Assembly: GCF_000001735.4 (NCBI RefSeq)
Contig: NC_003071.7
Location: 18,451,443 to 18,515,442, forward strand
DNA: 64,000 nt
Source of the DNA: Arabidopsis thaliana
Taxonomy: Eukaryota > Streptophyta > Magnoliopsida > Brassicales > Brassicaceae
Reading direction: 5' to 3'
Under the pieces are notes generated by a model. The model saw only the letters and a program-made list of their open reading frames with translations. It was not told where the DNA came from and did no database searches. The stretch's first letter is position 1, and every line of letters begins with the position of its first letter. This document shows, one piece after another, positions 49,592-60,276 of this stretch. The position numbers were made by a program, and so were the translations under genes.

Positions 49592-50686
49592 TCACTCTTC
49601 CATGGCTTCGTTTTGAACAGACTTCTTTTCGGAAACATCAACTTTGATCTTCTGTGCCCCGGGAGCCTGGACCATATGAATGTTCTGATCAAGTTCTTTC
49701 ATATCGTCATTGAGTTTCTTCTGCTTGTTTGGCTTCAACCTAAGTCCCATACAAAAAACAAAAACAATCATAATCAAAAACAGAGTCTAGTTTTAAAATC
49801 ATACAAGCAGTGTTATCAAGGATTTGCAGGAGACTAGAAGAAGAAGAAGAAGGAATGTATACCTATTTTCGATATGTTTGGCTTCCCTTGCGGTTCTGAT
49901 CTTAGCAATCTTCTTAATGGCCATGAGTGTATTCTCTGTAACGTTCCTGTCGTATCTCTCAGGTCTGTTTCTCTTCTTCTCAAACTCAAATGTTGTATCC
50001 TTTTAGGGTAAAGTAAACAAAGAAAGACAAGCAGGAGGGTCAGCATCAACTAGACAACCCCAAGGAAACAAAGAAAAACTTTTGCTCAAATGAACACGTA
50101 CCTTAGTCATGTCCTTCCCGTGTGCAGCTCTGAATGCTTTAGTCCATTTCACTTTACGTGGGTTTCTCTTCATCTTGAAGTTCTTGTGACACTTCGACCT
50201 ACAGAACCGGAATATCTGCAAAGGAGAAGATACCATGCTTGTAAGTGAATTACAATAACGCATAAGAAACAAAGCTAATCGATAACAAGACATACAAACA
50301 ATAAGGTGTTTTGATTAACATTTATGCTCAAATTTTTATCAGAACATTTGTAAACCTCTTATATACTAAACTCCTAGCTAAAGACACATAAACATATTGT
50401 AAGAATATACAAAATGGTCATTTTTTTAGCTAAAGACTCACACAAATAACGACATATATCAAAAATTGTTCATTTAAGCTAGAGAATACGAGCAAGGAGA
50501 CATTCACATATATAGAATCTAAGAGTACTATGTAATATAAAACTCAAGCAAACTATTTACTGTGAATTAAAGCAGGTTGATAAAGATTTATGCCAAATTA
50601 ATTACCTTGGCATCGTTACGGACAAATTGAATACCATGACCAGGATATATTGTGGAAGAGCAAAACCAACACTTCTCCAATCTCAT
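49592..50686 (-). CDS. RLP24: RLP24, ribosome biogenesis protein (eL24-like)
   Basis: Four exons on the minus strand, 50606-50686, 50102-50215, 49863-49999 and 49592-49739, join to 480 nt, 159 aa. The N-terminal L24e domain has a four-Cys zinc finger: Cys6, Cys9, Cys32 and Cys36 ([14 protein letters not shown] and [11 protein letters not shown]). [17 protein letters not shown] follows. Yeast Rlp24 holds the place of eL24 on pre-60S particles and activates the AAA ATPase Drg1 for its own release; the C-terminal basic/acidic extension beyond the L24e core fits that role rather than the ribosomal protein. A leader intron (about 50,700-51,004) is likely. The promoter has a telo-box and site II elements. 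Recognised as At2g44860. Confidence 0.94.
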
Positions 50687-51807
50687 ATTGCCTCGTCTTG
50701 AAAACCCTACAAAAGACTGTTGCAAAGTTAAGACATGTAAAACTGAAACTCAGACCACAAAATTGACAACAAACAAACAAAAAAAGAGGATACTTTCCCA
50801 GAAATAAAGTCGCTTACTTATAGTAAGAGCTAAGAAGCAGAAGACAAAGTTTCAATTTTTCTCTAATTACACGGTTTCAATGAACAGATATTCAATTATA
50901 CTACTCAAAAATTAGTCTAGATTTCAACAAATATGAAAAAATCATAACAAAGAGAACACCAAACGAACGAGATGGGATTAGGACTTTGAGATTAAGCGGC
51001 AAACCTGTAGGTGATTCTTCTAATTTGCGACGGCGATTTCAGGAAAAGGGTTTTGCTTTAGAGCCCCCCTGCAGAAAAAAAGGTCTAAAGAGAAGAAGAT
51101 GACTACTTCTAAGAAATCTCTTAGGGTTTATGAAACGTTAACATAAATTTCTAATTTGAGGCCCATAACCTAACATTGATTCCGGCCCATTAGTTGTTAT
51201 GTTTTGTCTGCCCATTAATGCGGTAATTACGGCCCAAATATTCAATTTTGGATTCCTTATTATATTATATAGTATCTCGATCCTTTCATATAATATGTAA
51301 AAAAGTTGTAAATAAATATGCAAGTCCATTTAATTTTGTTTTCATATAAGAAAACTTTTAATTGCATATATATTGTTATTTGAAGAGTTTTAGATAAAAC
51401 TTTTATTGTCAATCGATAATTTTCATGTTCATGGTTTTGTATCAGATTACTGAATGAGTTTAGTCATTAAAAATCTTAGAAATCAAATATGTAAAATATA
51501 CAAAAGACACACATAGAAGCATGGAACCCATCTGTTGCAAGAGAAGAAACCAACATGATATGTAATTTGGTTTTATTTAATTTATTTCCGGTTTAATGTC
51601 TTGTTAACCGGTTAAGTGATTTAGGTTTTCAATTTGTCTCTTTATAGCCTTACAAGTTTAACCAATCAAAAAGAACAATTTTCTCAAACGAGCCCAGGAT
51701 CTTCGAGCTGATAATTCTATTTTCTCAATTCATCTTCTAAGACTTGTGGTTTCTCCTTCCTTGGAGTTCACAGAGAATTGGGATTTATCCTCCCTTGTCC
51801 GGTTTCT
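50687..51807. promoter_or_regulatory. Divergent promoter region, RLP24 and At2g44870-type gene
   Basis: Between two divergent starts. On the RLP24 side: telo-box TTAGGGTTT at 51121-51129; GGCCCA at 51160-51165, 51184-51189 and 51231-51236; and GCCCA at 51210-51214, all typical of ribosome-assembly genes. Site II elements can act in both directions, so they could also serve the plus-strand gene. 51,250-51,650 is plain AT-rich DNA. Confidence 0.65.
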
Positions 51808-52980
51808 ATGTGGCCTTCCACATCACCTAGATTCACCATCACCACACCTTATCCACACCCACGCGCCGCCTCTTCTTTCTTACAGGTGAAAGCTTTCCAA
51901 CGCGGCGACTTTGACCGTTTGGCTGATAACGTTAAGTCAGGTAAAGCATGGAGAGACGCGTGGAGAAGCGCTAACGATGGATTCGAGCAATTCGTTTTTG
52001 AGGCTAAGAAAACCGCTGAGCGAATTGATCGCCAATACGCTGTTTCTCGCCGCTTTAGCTCCGCTGCTAGCTCAGCCGCTGACCGTGCTCGTGAGATTGA
52101 TCGTGAGTTTGGGATTACTCCTCGTGTTAGGACTGTCTCTGCCGATTTCAGTAGAAATTTCCCTAAGGTAATAATACTTCATTTCACTATTTCGATCGAA
52201 GAAGCTACTTCTTAGTTATGTATACACTGTGATATATTGAATCATTCTCATGTATAAGTGGAAAGTAACTGGTTGGTTTTGTAGAGTTATATGTTCTGTG
52301 ATTTTGGCCATTGATGAATTTTATTTTTCCTTGTTGTTTTACATTACAGTACAGGAAGCAATTCAGTGCATTCTTGAATACACCGCTTGGTGGAAGTTTT
52401 GCTGTGAGTCTTCTTGTGAATGTGATCCTGTATCTATGTAATATCATCCCATGGGGTTCATTGAGTACCTTTGATGGTTTTGAGTGAATCTTACTGGCTG
52501 AGTTTAGAATTCTAATGTTGGATATGCTTTGATTTTCGTTTCCAGACTATTTTCTTCCTTTGGTTTGCTCTCTCTGGATGGCTGTTCCGAGTTATAATAA
52601 TCGCCACTTGGGTTCTTCCAATTGCTGGCCCTCTTCTCATTGGTGCAGTCGCCAACAACTTTGTCATCAAGGTATAGCTAATAAAACTCTGTTCTTTCTC
52701 TGCATTCTTCAATTTGGTTTATGAAACAAAATGTGTTTCAAAGCTTTGTTATAACACGTTTGGGTCTGCACAGGGAGAATGCCCAGCATGTAAGAGGCAG
52801 TTTATAGGGTACAAGAACCAAATCATCAGATGTGAGGGATGTGGGAACATAGTGTGGCAACCACAAGGCGATTTCTTCTCAAAAGATGGCAACAACAACA
52901 ACAACAATAATAATAGCAAGGGAAACTCTAAAAAGCCACCTAAGTCCCAAATCATTGATGTCGATTTTGAGGAGAAATGA
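51808..52980 (+). CDS. Membrane protein with C-terminal zinc ribbon, unknown function
   Basis: Four exons, 51808-52167, 52350-52403, 52546-52671 and 52774-52980, join to 747 nt, 248 aa. The start is the first ATG of the frame. The N-terminus (MWPSTSPRFTITTPYPHPRA) is Ser/Thr/Pro-rich and basic without acids, compatible with an organelle transit peptide. Residues about 30-120 are charged and helical (AWRDAWRSANDGFEQFV, KKTAERIDRQY). Exon 3 encodes two closely spaced membrane helices (FFLWFALSGWLF and IIIATWVLPIAGPLLIG). The C-terminal part has two CxxC pairs, CPAC and CEGC, 19 residues apart, forming a probable zinc ribbon, then a poly-Asn run coded by an AAC/AAT microsatellite and an acidic end (DVDFEEK). 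Recognised as At2g44870; no function assigned. Confidence 0.85.
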
Positions 52981-53667
52981 TTATTAGAGACGAGAATGAA
53001 GCAGAAGGCTCTATTGGTGCACTAATATTCAAGTGAAGATAAAAATATGTGTTTATAGCTGAATCGTTTACTGTTTTTGTCTGTTTTGAGCTGTAGCAAT
53101 CGTGTTGCTTGTTGTGTACATGATAAGGTTTCTTTGTAGACGAACAAATCTAGTTTCCACAAGCCTAGAGACTTGATTGAAACTCTGAAAGTTCTTACAT
53201 GTTAGACAAATCATATTATGAAAACAATTTACATCTCCATTATTTATTTGTTTTAACATGTTCTAAAAGTAACCACTGTTCTTTTGCTTTGGGAAAAATA
53301 TGAATTGTTTTTGTGGTCTAAAAGGAAAGAAGGCAAGAAGAAGTAAGTATATCCCTTCATGATATTGAGCTCCAATTTTGAGCATTTACTCGCATTACAG
53401 TCCATGAGAGACGTACACATTGCAATAACAAACTTTGTGTTTAGATTTGTTTGCATGGATCTTTCAATGATTCTTTAGCCTTCTGTTGGTTATAAACTTA
53501 TAACAGAATTCACCAGCAGGCTGCAACATAGTGTTTTGCTCTGTTTTCTTAGCATGAACATTGAACCAAAACCAAACCGAAATTGATTCCGGTTCGGATT
53601 TGATTTGACTACAATAACCAAGGCTATATATTTAACTAAAATATGAATTATTATAGTTGCAAACAAG
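52981..53667. other. Spacer and AHG11 promoter
   Basis: The 3' UTR of the zinc-ribbon gene, then the upstream region of AHG11 with a TATATATTTA stretch near 53,625. 53,283-53,320 (TTTGCTTTGGGAAAAATATGAATTG) matches the 56.2-kb and 59.8-kb repeats. No other gene. Confidence 0.5.
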
Positions 53668-55464
53668 ATGATGATGATGATGTTATACGAGCGAGAGACT
53701 CAACGGTTATGGAATCCGACTGAGAGAAAATGCTTTAATCTTCTTCAACAATGTCACCGAAACGGAAGATTCTCTCTTCTTCAAATTCATGCTTTCATGC
53801 TCCGCCACGCCATTGAGACGAACGTTCAGATCTTCACCAAATTCTTGGTTATTTCTGCTTCGGCTGTTGGAATTGGTTATGCACGTAAGTTGTTCGATCA
53901 AAGGCCTCAGAGAGACGACAGTTTCCTCAGTAACTCTATGATCAAGGCCTATCTTGAAACCCGTCAGTATCCTGATTCGTTTGCTCTTTACAGAGATCTT
54001 AGGAAGGAGACTTGTTTTGCTCCTGACAATTTTACTTTCACGACTTTGACAAAGTCATGCTCTTTGAGTATGTGTGTTTACCAAGGTCTGCAGTTGCATA
54101 GCCAGATTTGGAGATTTGGTTTTTGTGCAGATATGTATGTTTCGACTGGAGTTGTTGATATGTATGCTAAATTTGGGAAGATGGGATGTGCGAGGAATGC
54201 GTTCGATGAAATGCCTCACAGAAGTGAGGTTTCTTGGACGGCTCTAATCTCTGGGTATATTAGGTGTGGGGAGCTGGATTTGGCGAGTAAGCTCTTTGAT
54301 CAGATGCCTCATGTTAAGGACGTTGTGATATATAACGCAATGATGGATGGTTTTGTTAAATCTGGTGATATGACCTCTGCTAGAAGATTGTTTGATGAGA
54401 TGACTCATAAAACTGTCATCACTTGGACCACTATGATTCACGGTTACTGCAACATTAAGGACATAGACGCCGCTAGGAAGTTGTTTGATGCTATGCCAGA
54501 GAGGAACCTAGTTTCTTGGAACACAATGATTGGGGGATACTGTCAGAATAAGCAACCTCAAGAAGGTATAAGGTTGTTTCAGGAAATGCAGGCAACCACC
54601 TCGCTAGATCCGGATGATGTGACTATTTTGAGTGTGCTACCAGCTATTTCTGATACTGGTGCTCTCAGTCTCGGTGAATGGTGTCACTGTTTTGTGCAGA
54701 GGAAAAAGCTCGATAAGAAGGTGAAAGTGTGTACAGCAATTCTTGATATGTATTCGAAATGCGGGGAGATAGAGAAGGCGAAAAGAATCTTTGATGAGAT
54801 GCCAGAGAAACAAGTAGCGTCTTGGAATGCTATGATACATGGGTATGCTTTGAATGGGAATGCACGTGCAGCTTTGGATCTATTCGTAACAATGATGATA
54901 GAAGAAAAGCCAGATGAGATCACAATGCTCGCGGTTATCACAGCTTGTAACCATGGTGGATTAGTGGAGGAAGGAAGAAAATGGTTCCACGTGATGAGAG
55001 AAATGGGCCTGAATGCTAAAATTGAGCACTATGGCTGTATGGTTGATCTACTAGGCAGAGCAGGGAGCCTAAAAGAAGCAGAGGATTTGATTACCAACAT
55101 GCCTTTTGAGCCAAATGGTATTATTCTAAGCTCTTTCTTGTCTGCGTGTGGTCAATACAAAGATATAGAAAGGGCTGAGAGAATTCTGAAGAAGGCAGTC
55201 GAATTGGAACCTCAGAACGATGGGAATTATGTGCTGTTGAGGAACTTGTACGCTGCAGATAAAAGATGGGACGATTTCGGGATGGTGAAAAACGTGATGA
55301 GGAAGAACCAAGCCAAGAAAGAGGTTGGATGTAGCTTGATTGAGATAAATTATATCGTTTCGGAGTTTATATCAGGAGATACAACCCATCCTCATCGGCG
55401 AAGCATACATTTGGTTCTCGGAGACCTGCTTATGCACATGAATGAGGAGAAATACAACTGGTGA
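53668..55464 (+). CDS. AHG11: AHG11, mitochondrial PLS-class PPR editing factor
   Basis: Single exon, 598 aa. It begins with five Met codons in a row (a GATGAT run), so initiation could vary by up to four residues. About a dozen pentatricopeptide repeats run from about residue 75 to 480, with the usual VVIYNAMMDGFVKSGDMTSA and VSWNTMIGGYCQN phrasing in alternating repeat lengths, followed by an E-type extension (WDDFGMVKNVM to CSLIEI). There is no DYW deaminase domain. Such proteins bind single-stranded organelle RNA and direct C-to-U editing with a deaminase acting in trans. AHG11 is reported to edit mitochondrial nad4, and mutants are hypersensitive to ABA at germination. A strong mitochondrial presequence is not obvious after the Met run. 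Recognised as At2g44880. Confidence 0.9.
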   Translation: MMMMMLYERETQRLWNPTERKCFNLLQQCHRNGRFSLLQIHAFMLRHAIETNVQIFTKFLVISASAVGIGYARKLFDQRPQRDDSFLSNSMIKAYLETRQYPDSFALYRDLRKETCFAPDNFTFTTLTKSCSLSMCVYQGLQLHSQIWRFGFCADMYVSTGVVDMYAKFGKMGCARNAFDEMPHRSEVSWTALISGYIRCGELDLASKLFDQMPHVKDVVIYNAMMDGFVKSGDMTSARRLFDEMTHKTVITWTTMIHGYCNIKDIDAARKLFDAMPERNLVSWNTMIGGYCQNKQPQEGIRLFQEMQATTSLDPDDVTILSVLPAISDTGALSLGEWCHCFVQRKKLDKKVKVCTAILDMYSKCGEIEKAKRIFDEMPEKQVASWNAMIHGYALNGNARAALDLFVTMMIEEKPDEITMLAVITACNHGGLVEEGRKWFHVMREMGLNAKIEHYGCMVDLLGRAGSLKEAEDLITNMPFEPNGIILSSFLSACGQYKDIERAERILKKAVELEPQNDGNYVLLRNLYAADKRWDDFGMVKNVMRKNQAKKEVGCSLIEINYIVSEFISGDTTHPHRRSIHLVLGDLLMHMNEEKYNW

Positions 55465-56356
55465 AAGCAACTCACAGTTTCATGTTAGGCCATCAAATGC
55501 TTCTACTCATTATGAAATACTTGGGGCGATAAGAGTTAGTAGTGGCATTCTAAGAGATCTCATTGGTTTATTTCATATACTCTTTCTCAATAGGAACAGT
55601 CTCCTAAAATAAGTTGCAGAGAAGCTTTCTCTTCCATTTCTTCATTTCTCTCTCTCTTTCAATTTAACCATAGAGAGCATCAATGTCTTCTACATGTTCT
55701 CTAGCGCTTGTGAGAGCTTTCCTCTCACAATGGCTCTGAAAACTGCGTTTGGATACCAGCTTTCTCTGGTCTCAAATCCACTTCCCCACGCACCAGTGGC
55801 ACCATCTCTTCCCGTCGACGCAACGCCTCGATGACCCAGCTGCTGATGTTCCAAAGGTATCTAGTAGGCCAAGGAGTTCAAGGTTCCTTTACTGCTGAAC
55901 ATAAAAAACCTTGGGAATGCACCTACCCGGTAATATGTACTTTGGTTGAATCGTTCTCTGACGTTCTTAGATTAATGATCCACAAGTAATCATTATTATT
56001 TTCTTTCAGATGGTCTCTCATGCAATAGGTCAGAGGGAGAAAAGCTGGGTTTCTTGTGATGTATATTTTTCGCTCTCTTAAACTTTATTGTCCGAGTGTT
56101 AAGTTTTTCTTGCTGTGTAAACCTTTCTTGTTCCAATTTCGAATTCTCATCTTCTTTGCAATCATTTTCTTTAATCTTAGAATCGGCGTCTTCAAAATGG
56201 TGTTTTCTCCTTATTTGAAACTTTTTGCTTTGGGGAAAAATATGGATTGTTTTTGTGTAACTGTAAGCCTTACTCATTTCTCTTAATAGCCAAATCCTTG
56301 TTTGTTATGTGTTTGAGTTTTATGGCTAGATCGAAATGGTCCTACTTCAATGCAGG
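55465..56356. other. Spacer with possible relic exon
   Basis: The AHG11 3' UTR, then at 55,731-55,857 a GC-richer segment with two overlapping open frames, one ending [11 protein letters not shown] at a GTATC donor. It may be a 5' piece of the remnant at 56357-56702 or an unrelated fragment. 56,175-56,260 belongs to a dispersed repeat. Confidence 0.4.
56175..56260. repeat. Dispersed repeat unit, middle copy
   Basis: AAAATGGTGTTTTCTCCTTATT followed by AAACTTTTTGCT and GAAAAATATGGATTG. Related copies lie at 59,705-59,815 and, in part, 53,283-53,320. Confidence 0.5.
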
Positions 56357-56702
56357 TATTGGGAGGCCAAGAAGCAAAAGAAGAATCAAGGAAAGACTGG
56401 AGATACCCTCCGTGAAAACTTCCCCAGAGATGAACAGATTAGATTCGGTGATGTGGTGCAAGCTCCACCAAAGTTGGCTCTTGTTCCAAAGGTATAGTCT
56501 CGCTATTGTTTCTAACTGTAAGAAAAACTCGGCTGTGCTATTGGTTCAAATGATTATATGTATGTTAATTTGGCAGGCAAGAAAGTATACTCTAAGTGCT
56601 CCGCAGGCGAGGCTACAATTAGAGGCCATCGATGCTTACAGATCTCGCAAGGGATGGATCGCAAGACCAGGTGTTCCCATTCCTGCCATGGTCACGCAAT
56701 AA
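56357..56702 (+). pseudogene. Gene remnant, C-terminal exons resembling CCDC137-type proteins
   Basis: Two exons in the same phase with good splice sites: 56357-56492 (YWEAKKQKKNQGKTGDTLRE, then IRFGDVVQAPPKLALVPK) and 56577-56702 (ARKYTLSAPQARLQLEAIDA, then YRSRKGWIARPGVPIPA to TAA). IRFGDVVQAPPKL followed by a short basic tail is what I recall from plant coiled-coil proteins related to human CCDC137; that assignment is tentative. I cannot find an intact 5' part: upstream frames are broken by stops. Either a truncated pseudogene or a gene with a poorly visible first exon. Confidence 0.5.
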
Positions 56703-56949
56703 GATGGACCACGAGTGAACTCTTTTTTGTTATCTGCTGTTTTTTTGTACTAGGTGGCTGTAAAATTATACAATATTGTGTCTTGTTCATCAGATATAAT
56801 ATATGATAGCTGAGTCATCCAAAGATCTATAAAAGCAGATTATTTATTACATGGAAATTTCTTGGTGTCTTGTTCCACCTTCATTAAGAATGTTTGACCA
56901 AAACTCATGGAGGCACTATGAAAGTATGGAAAGTGTTCTGGTTAAGTAC

Positions 56950-58866
56950 TCAAGTGCTTGTCCTCGGGATTGCACAGAGATGTAGTCCTCCATCGACATG
57001 AAGTGTAAGCATTTTCTTGTAAGACACCTTGCTGTTCTCATCAGCCATTTTGAAGCGAAAGAAGTGAAGAAGTGCCATTGATACTATCTTCATCTGCCGG
57101 TATGCGAAATCCTTGCCAATACAGATTCTTGGACCAGCCTACATGCACAGCCAAAGAAATAAAACATCTCAGATATTAGAAAATAATACCTTACTCTTGA
57201 TCCCTTAGTTTGTCAGCAAGAGAGTGTACAAACATGAAAGCTTATGAATTTGAATTGTGATTCGGGTTGGAATACGCCGTCCTTGAGCCATCTCTCTGGC
57301 TTGAATTCCTCAGCATCTTGACCCCAAATGTAAGTCATCCTACCCATTGCATAGGATATGTAGTAGATATTATCCCCTTTGCTCACTCTATGTCCATCTG
57401 GAAGAACGTCATCATTTTCTGCACACCTCATGTGCTTTGGAAGGACCAAGAAAGATAAGAAAAGAAAAAACTTAAATCCCCATTATTTGGTTTGATTAGC
57501 TCTTGAAATGTTCAGGACATAGAAGAATCCTTTAAGCGCAGGTTATTTTACCTCAGGCACAGGTGGGTAAAGCCTCATAGTCTCAGACAAGGCCGCATGG
57601 AGATACTGCATCTGAGCAAGAGCTTCTTCGGTTACACTTTCAATGAAACCATTTACATCGGTTGTTTTCTCGTGACTTGATGTCACATCTCTGATTTCTT
57701 GAACGATTTTCTCCTGAACAAGTGGGTTTTTGCAGAGCATGTACAAGAACCAAGAGAGTGATGCAGCGGTTGTGTCCTTACCAGCAACCATAACATTCAA
57801 AATGATATCCCTCAGGTACTTATCATTCATGTTCTCCGGATCTTTCTCACTCTCGAGAAGAAATTTCGATAGGATGTCCTCTCTAACAGACTAAGGACAA
57901 GCAATACATTATTCGAAAGGTTTAACCAACAGTAAATGCAATCTTTAAGAGGATAAACTTTAGAGAACTCACAGTGTTCTGTTCCTTGGAAAGCTCTTTC
58001 CTTTTAGTGGTAATGAGACTATAGACAAACTTGTCTATAATAGCAATGCTCTTCTTGAGTCTTGACTCTGATCCAATGTTAAGAAAACATTTCAGCTTCC
58101 AAAACGGGTCGGTGACCCTGGAACTAGTTGCGCCGTTGCCTTCATCAAAAGCCTTCATGAACTCTTCCCCTTCTTTGCTAAACCCATCTAGACATCCTAA
58201 CTCCACACCGAATCCAACTTTAAAGATGGAGTCCAATGTACATTTCATCAACATATCCTACCTCAAAACAAAACATATAACAAAAAGACATCATTAGAGT
58301 TTCCAAATTCGGAAATAATGAGTTTGGTCAGTTTCGAAACGTACCTGAAAATCAAAAGATTTTCCAGAGAGAGCAAACTCCGCAATAAAACCGACAAGCT
58401 TAGAAGCACTTGTCCGAAAAACAGAGTAGCTAAAATTTCTTAAAACTCTAGTGGAGAACTCAAAGCTCACGAGCTTCCTTTGTTGTTTCCATTTCTCTCC
58501 ATCAACAGCGAAGATCCCATGTCCCAGAAGATCCGCAAGATTCACTGTACCAACGGGTCCTTTACTATAGTTATGGAATCTTGTCTTGAGAATATGCTCC
58601 ACGTTCCGAGGATCTGCAGTGAATATCTCGCTCTGTCCTGGACTCAAGAACCTGAAAGTAGGCTTTGTCCTCGCGATCTCTGTCTCGTAATCGTATAATT
58701 TGTGGCTGTGGAAGAAAAGATCAAAGATTGTGGCGTGTACAGGAGTATACCTCTTGTCGTTTCTGGATTTTCCGGTGAAGATTCTGATAGTTAGATAGAG
58801 TGCGAAAGACAGAAGGATGAAGATCGTTGTTACTACTATAATCGCCATGCTCGTCAAAATCTCCAT
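56950..58866 (-). CDS. CYP704A1: CYP704A1, cytochrome P450
   Basis: Five exons on the minus strand: 58345-58866, 57973-58257, 57552-57890, 57234-57434, 56950-57138. They join to 1536 nt, 511 aa. An N-terminal membrane anchor (MAIIVVTTIFILLSFALYL) is followed by the P450 fold. The I-helix has AGKDTTA, the K-helix ExxR is ETMR, and PERW is present (FKPERW). The heme loop reads FHAGPRICIG with the axial Cys, spliced between FH and AG. CYP704 belongs to the CYP86 clan; characterised members (CYP704B1) omega-hydroxylate long-chain fatty acids in the ER for sporopollenin and cutin, so a fatty-acid hydroxylase role is likely but unproven for the A subfamily. A broken 3'-end copy lies just upstream. 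Recognised as At2g44890. Confidence 0.93.
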
Positions 58867-59251
58867 TGATTCACTTTTTTTTTTTTGGCTTGGAAGTTGT
58901 TTCGTCTTGTTGTCTGATTTTTTCAATCTTCCCGCTAAGAAGTCATATATAGACGATTCAACAATCACGAAAAGTCAAGACGGATTTTACACGCATCCAA
59001 CGAAACATTCTGAACCCTCTCTTTTACCTCGAAGGTTAACGTTGAGTGTAACCGATTTTGTCGTTTTGATGTTTTCTCATGTAGTAATTGTGGGTGAAAA
59101 AGTCGCACAATATGAATTAGGGCCTCAACTTTCTTTTGTACCACGTAATCAAATTATATAAAGACAAAACAGAAGATATGGGGGAAAAATGTGTTTTTTT
59201 TAATTGATTATACTTCCATATATTATTTGATATGAAAAAAAAGTTTTTTAG
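58867..59251. other. CYP704A1 upstream region
   Basis: The promoter of CYP704A1 is confined to about 385 bp before the pseudogene copy begins. The 114-codon plus-strand ORF crossing it (58817-59161) is mostly antisense to the P450 and its leader. Confidence 0.45.
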
Positions 59252-59625
59252 AGGTGTTTGTCCTCCTTGGACACGAAGAGTAAGCATTCTCTAGTAACAT
59301 ACAGTAGTCTTCTCATCAGCCATTTTGAAGCGAAAGAAGTGAATAAGTGTCTTCATTTGCCGGTATGCGAAATCTTTGCCAAGACAGATTCTTGGACCAG
59401 CCTACATACATAGTCAAAGAAAGAAAACATCTCAGGTTTTATTAGAAATGTATTTCTTAAGGTTGGAACACGCCATCCTTAAGCCATCTCTCTGGCTTGA
59501 AATCTTCCTCATCTTGACCCTAAATGTAAGTCATCCTACACATTGCTATGTAGTAGATATTATCTCCTTTGCTCACTCTATGTCCATGTCATCATTTTCT
59601 GCACTCCCCATGCTCTCGGAAAGAC
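59252..59625 (-). pseudogene. CYP704A 3'-end fragment
   Basis: Matches exons 5 and 4 of CYP704A1 in the same order and strand, about 2.3 kb away. 59263-59401 corresponds to the heme-loop exon (acceptor after 59401 kept, C-terminal region shortened). 59460-59625 corresponds to exon 4, with the Trp of TYIWGQD changed to a TAG stop (59520-59522) and further small deletions. Exons 1-3 are absent. It cannot encode a P450. Confidence 0.8.
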
Positions 59626-60276
59626 AAAGGAAGATCAATAAAACCGGTTTGATATGGGTCCAGTTCCGGTTCTTGACAAATGAAATCGAATTGATTTATT
59701 CAACTTTATGTATCGGCTTCTTCAAAAATGGTGTTTTCTCATTATTATCTGTATTTCTGATATGAATTGATTCTTGCTGAAGGAAACTTTTTGCTCTGTG
59801 AAAAATATGAATCGACACAAAATTACCCTCCGCTCTGTATTAATGTTTCTCTTTTGAAAACCTGAAACGTCAAGTGACAGAAGCTCTGTTTAGTTTTCCA
59901 TTTTCATGAGCATGTCATTGGGCCTAATTTACAACACATATGATTTATCTAAGGGAATAACAGAGCGGAGGGTAATATCGTCAATAGATCTTGGCACAAG
60001 AAATGATCAGAGCCAAAAAGGAACGATGAACAAGATAGGAGATAGAAGAAACAGCACCTTCGAATCCTTTGGACCTGTTATTACAGGAAAATTCTCAAAA
60101 CACGATAAAGAAGAACACAATAGTCTCATGTAATCACACAGAGAGGACATTCTTGGTCTGATAAAGCATCTTGAGAGTTTGTGGTTTTGCAGTATGGCTT
60201 TGGCTTCTTGCGTATTTGAGATACAGACGTATTTCTAAGTAAACGGGACTTTTAACTATCATTTTCTCTAAGAGGC
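59626..60276. other. Spacer before ARABIDILLO-1, including its 3' UTR
   Basis: 59,705-59,815 is a diverged copy of the 56,175-56,260 repeat. Toward 60,276 lies the 3' UTR of ARABIDILLO-1. The 75-codon ORF at 59906-60133 has no recognisable feature. Confidence 0.45.
59705..59815. repeat. Dispersed repeat unit, right copy
   Basis: AAAATGGTGTTTTCTCATTATT, then an inserted stretch, then AAACTTTTTGCTCTGTGAAAAA and ATATGAATCG. Same orientation as the 56.2-kb copy. Confidence 0.5.

Noticed and set aside
52749..52955. Minus-strand ORF with a poly-Leu run
   Set aside because: Antisense of the AAC/AAT microsatellite that encodes poly-Asn in the zinc-ribbon protein.
15562..58866. Oxygenase, lipase and P450 in one window as a metabolic gene cluster
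   Set aside because: They are about 10-40 kb apart with unrelated genes between them, have different expected substrates, and belong to known independent pathways.
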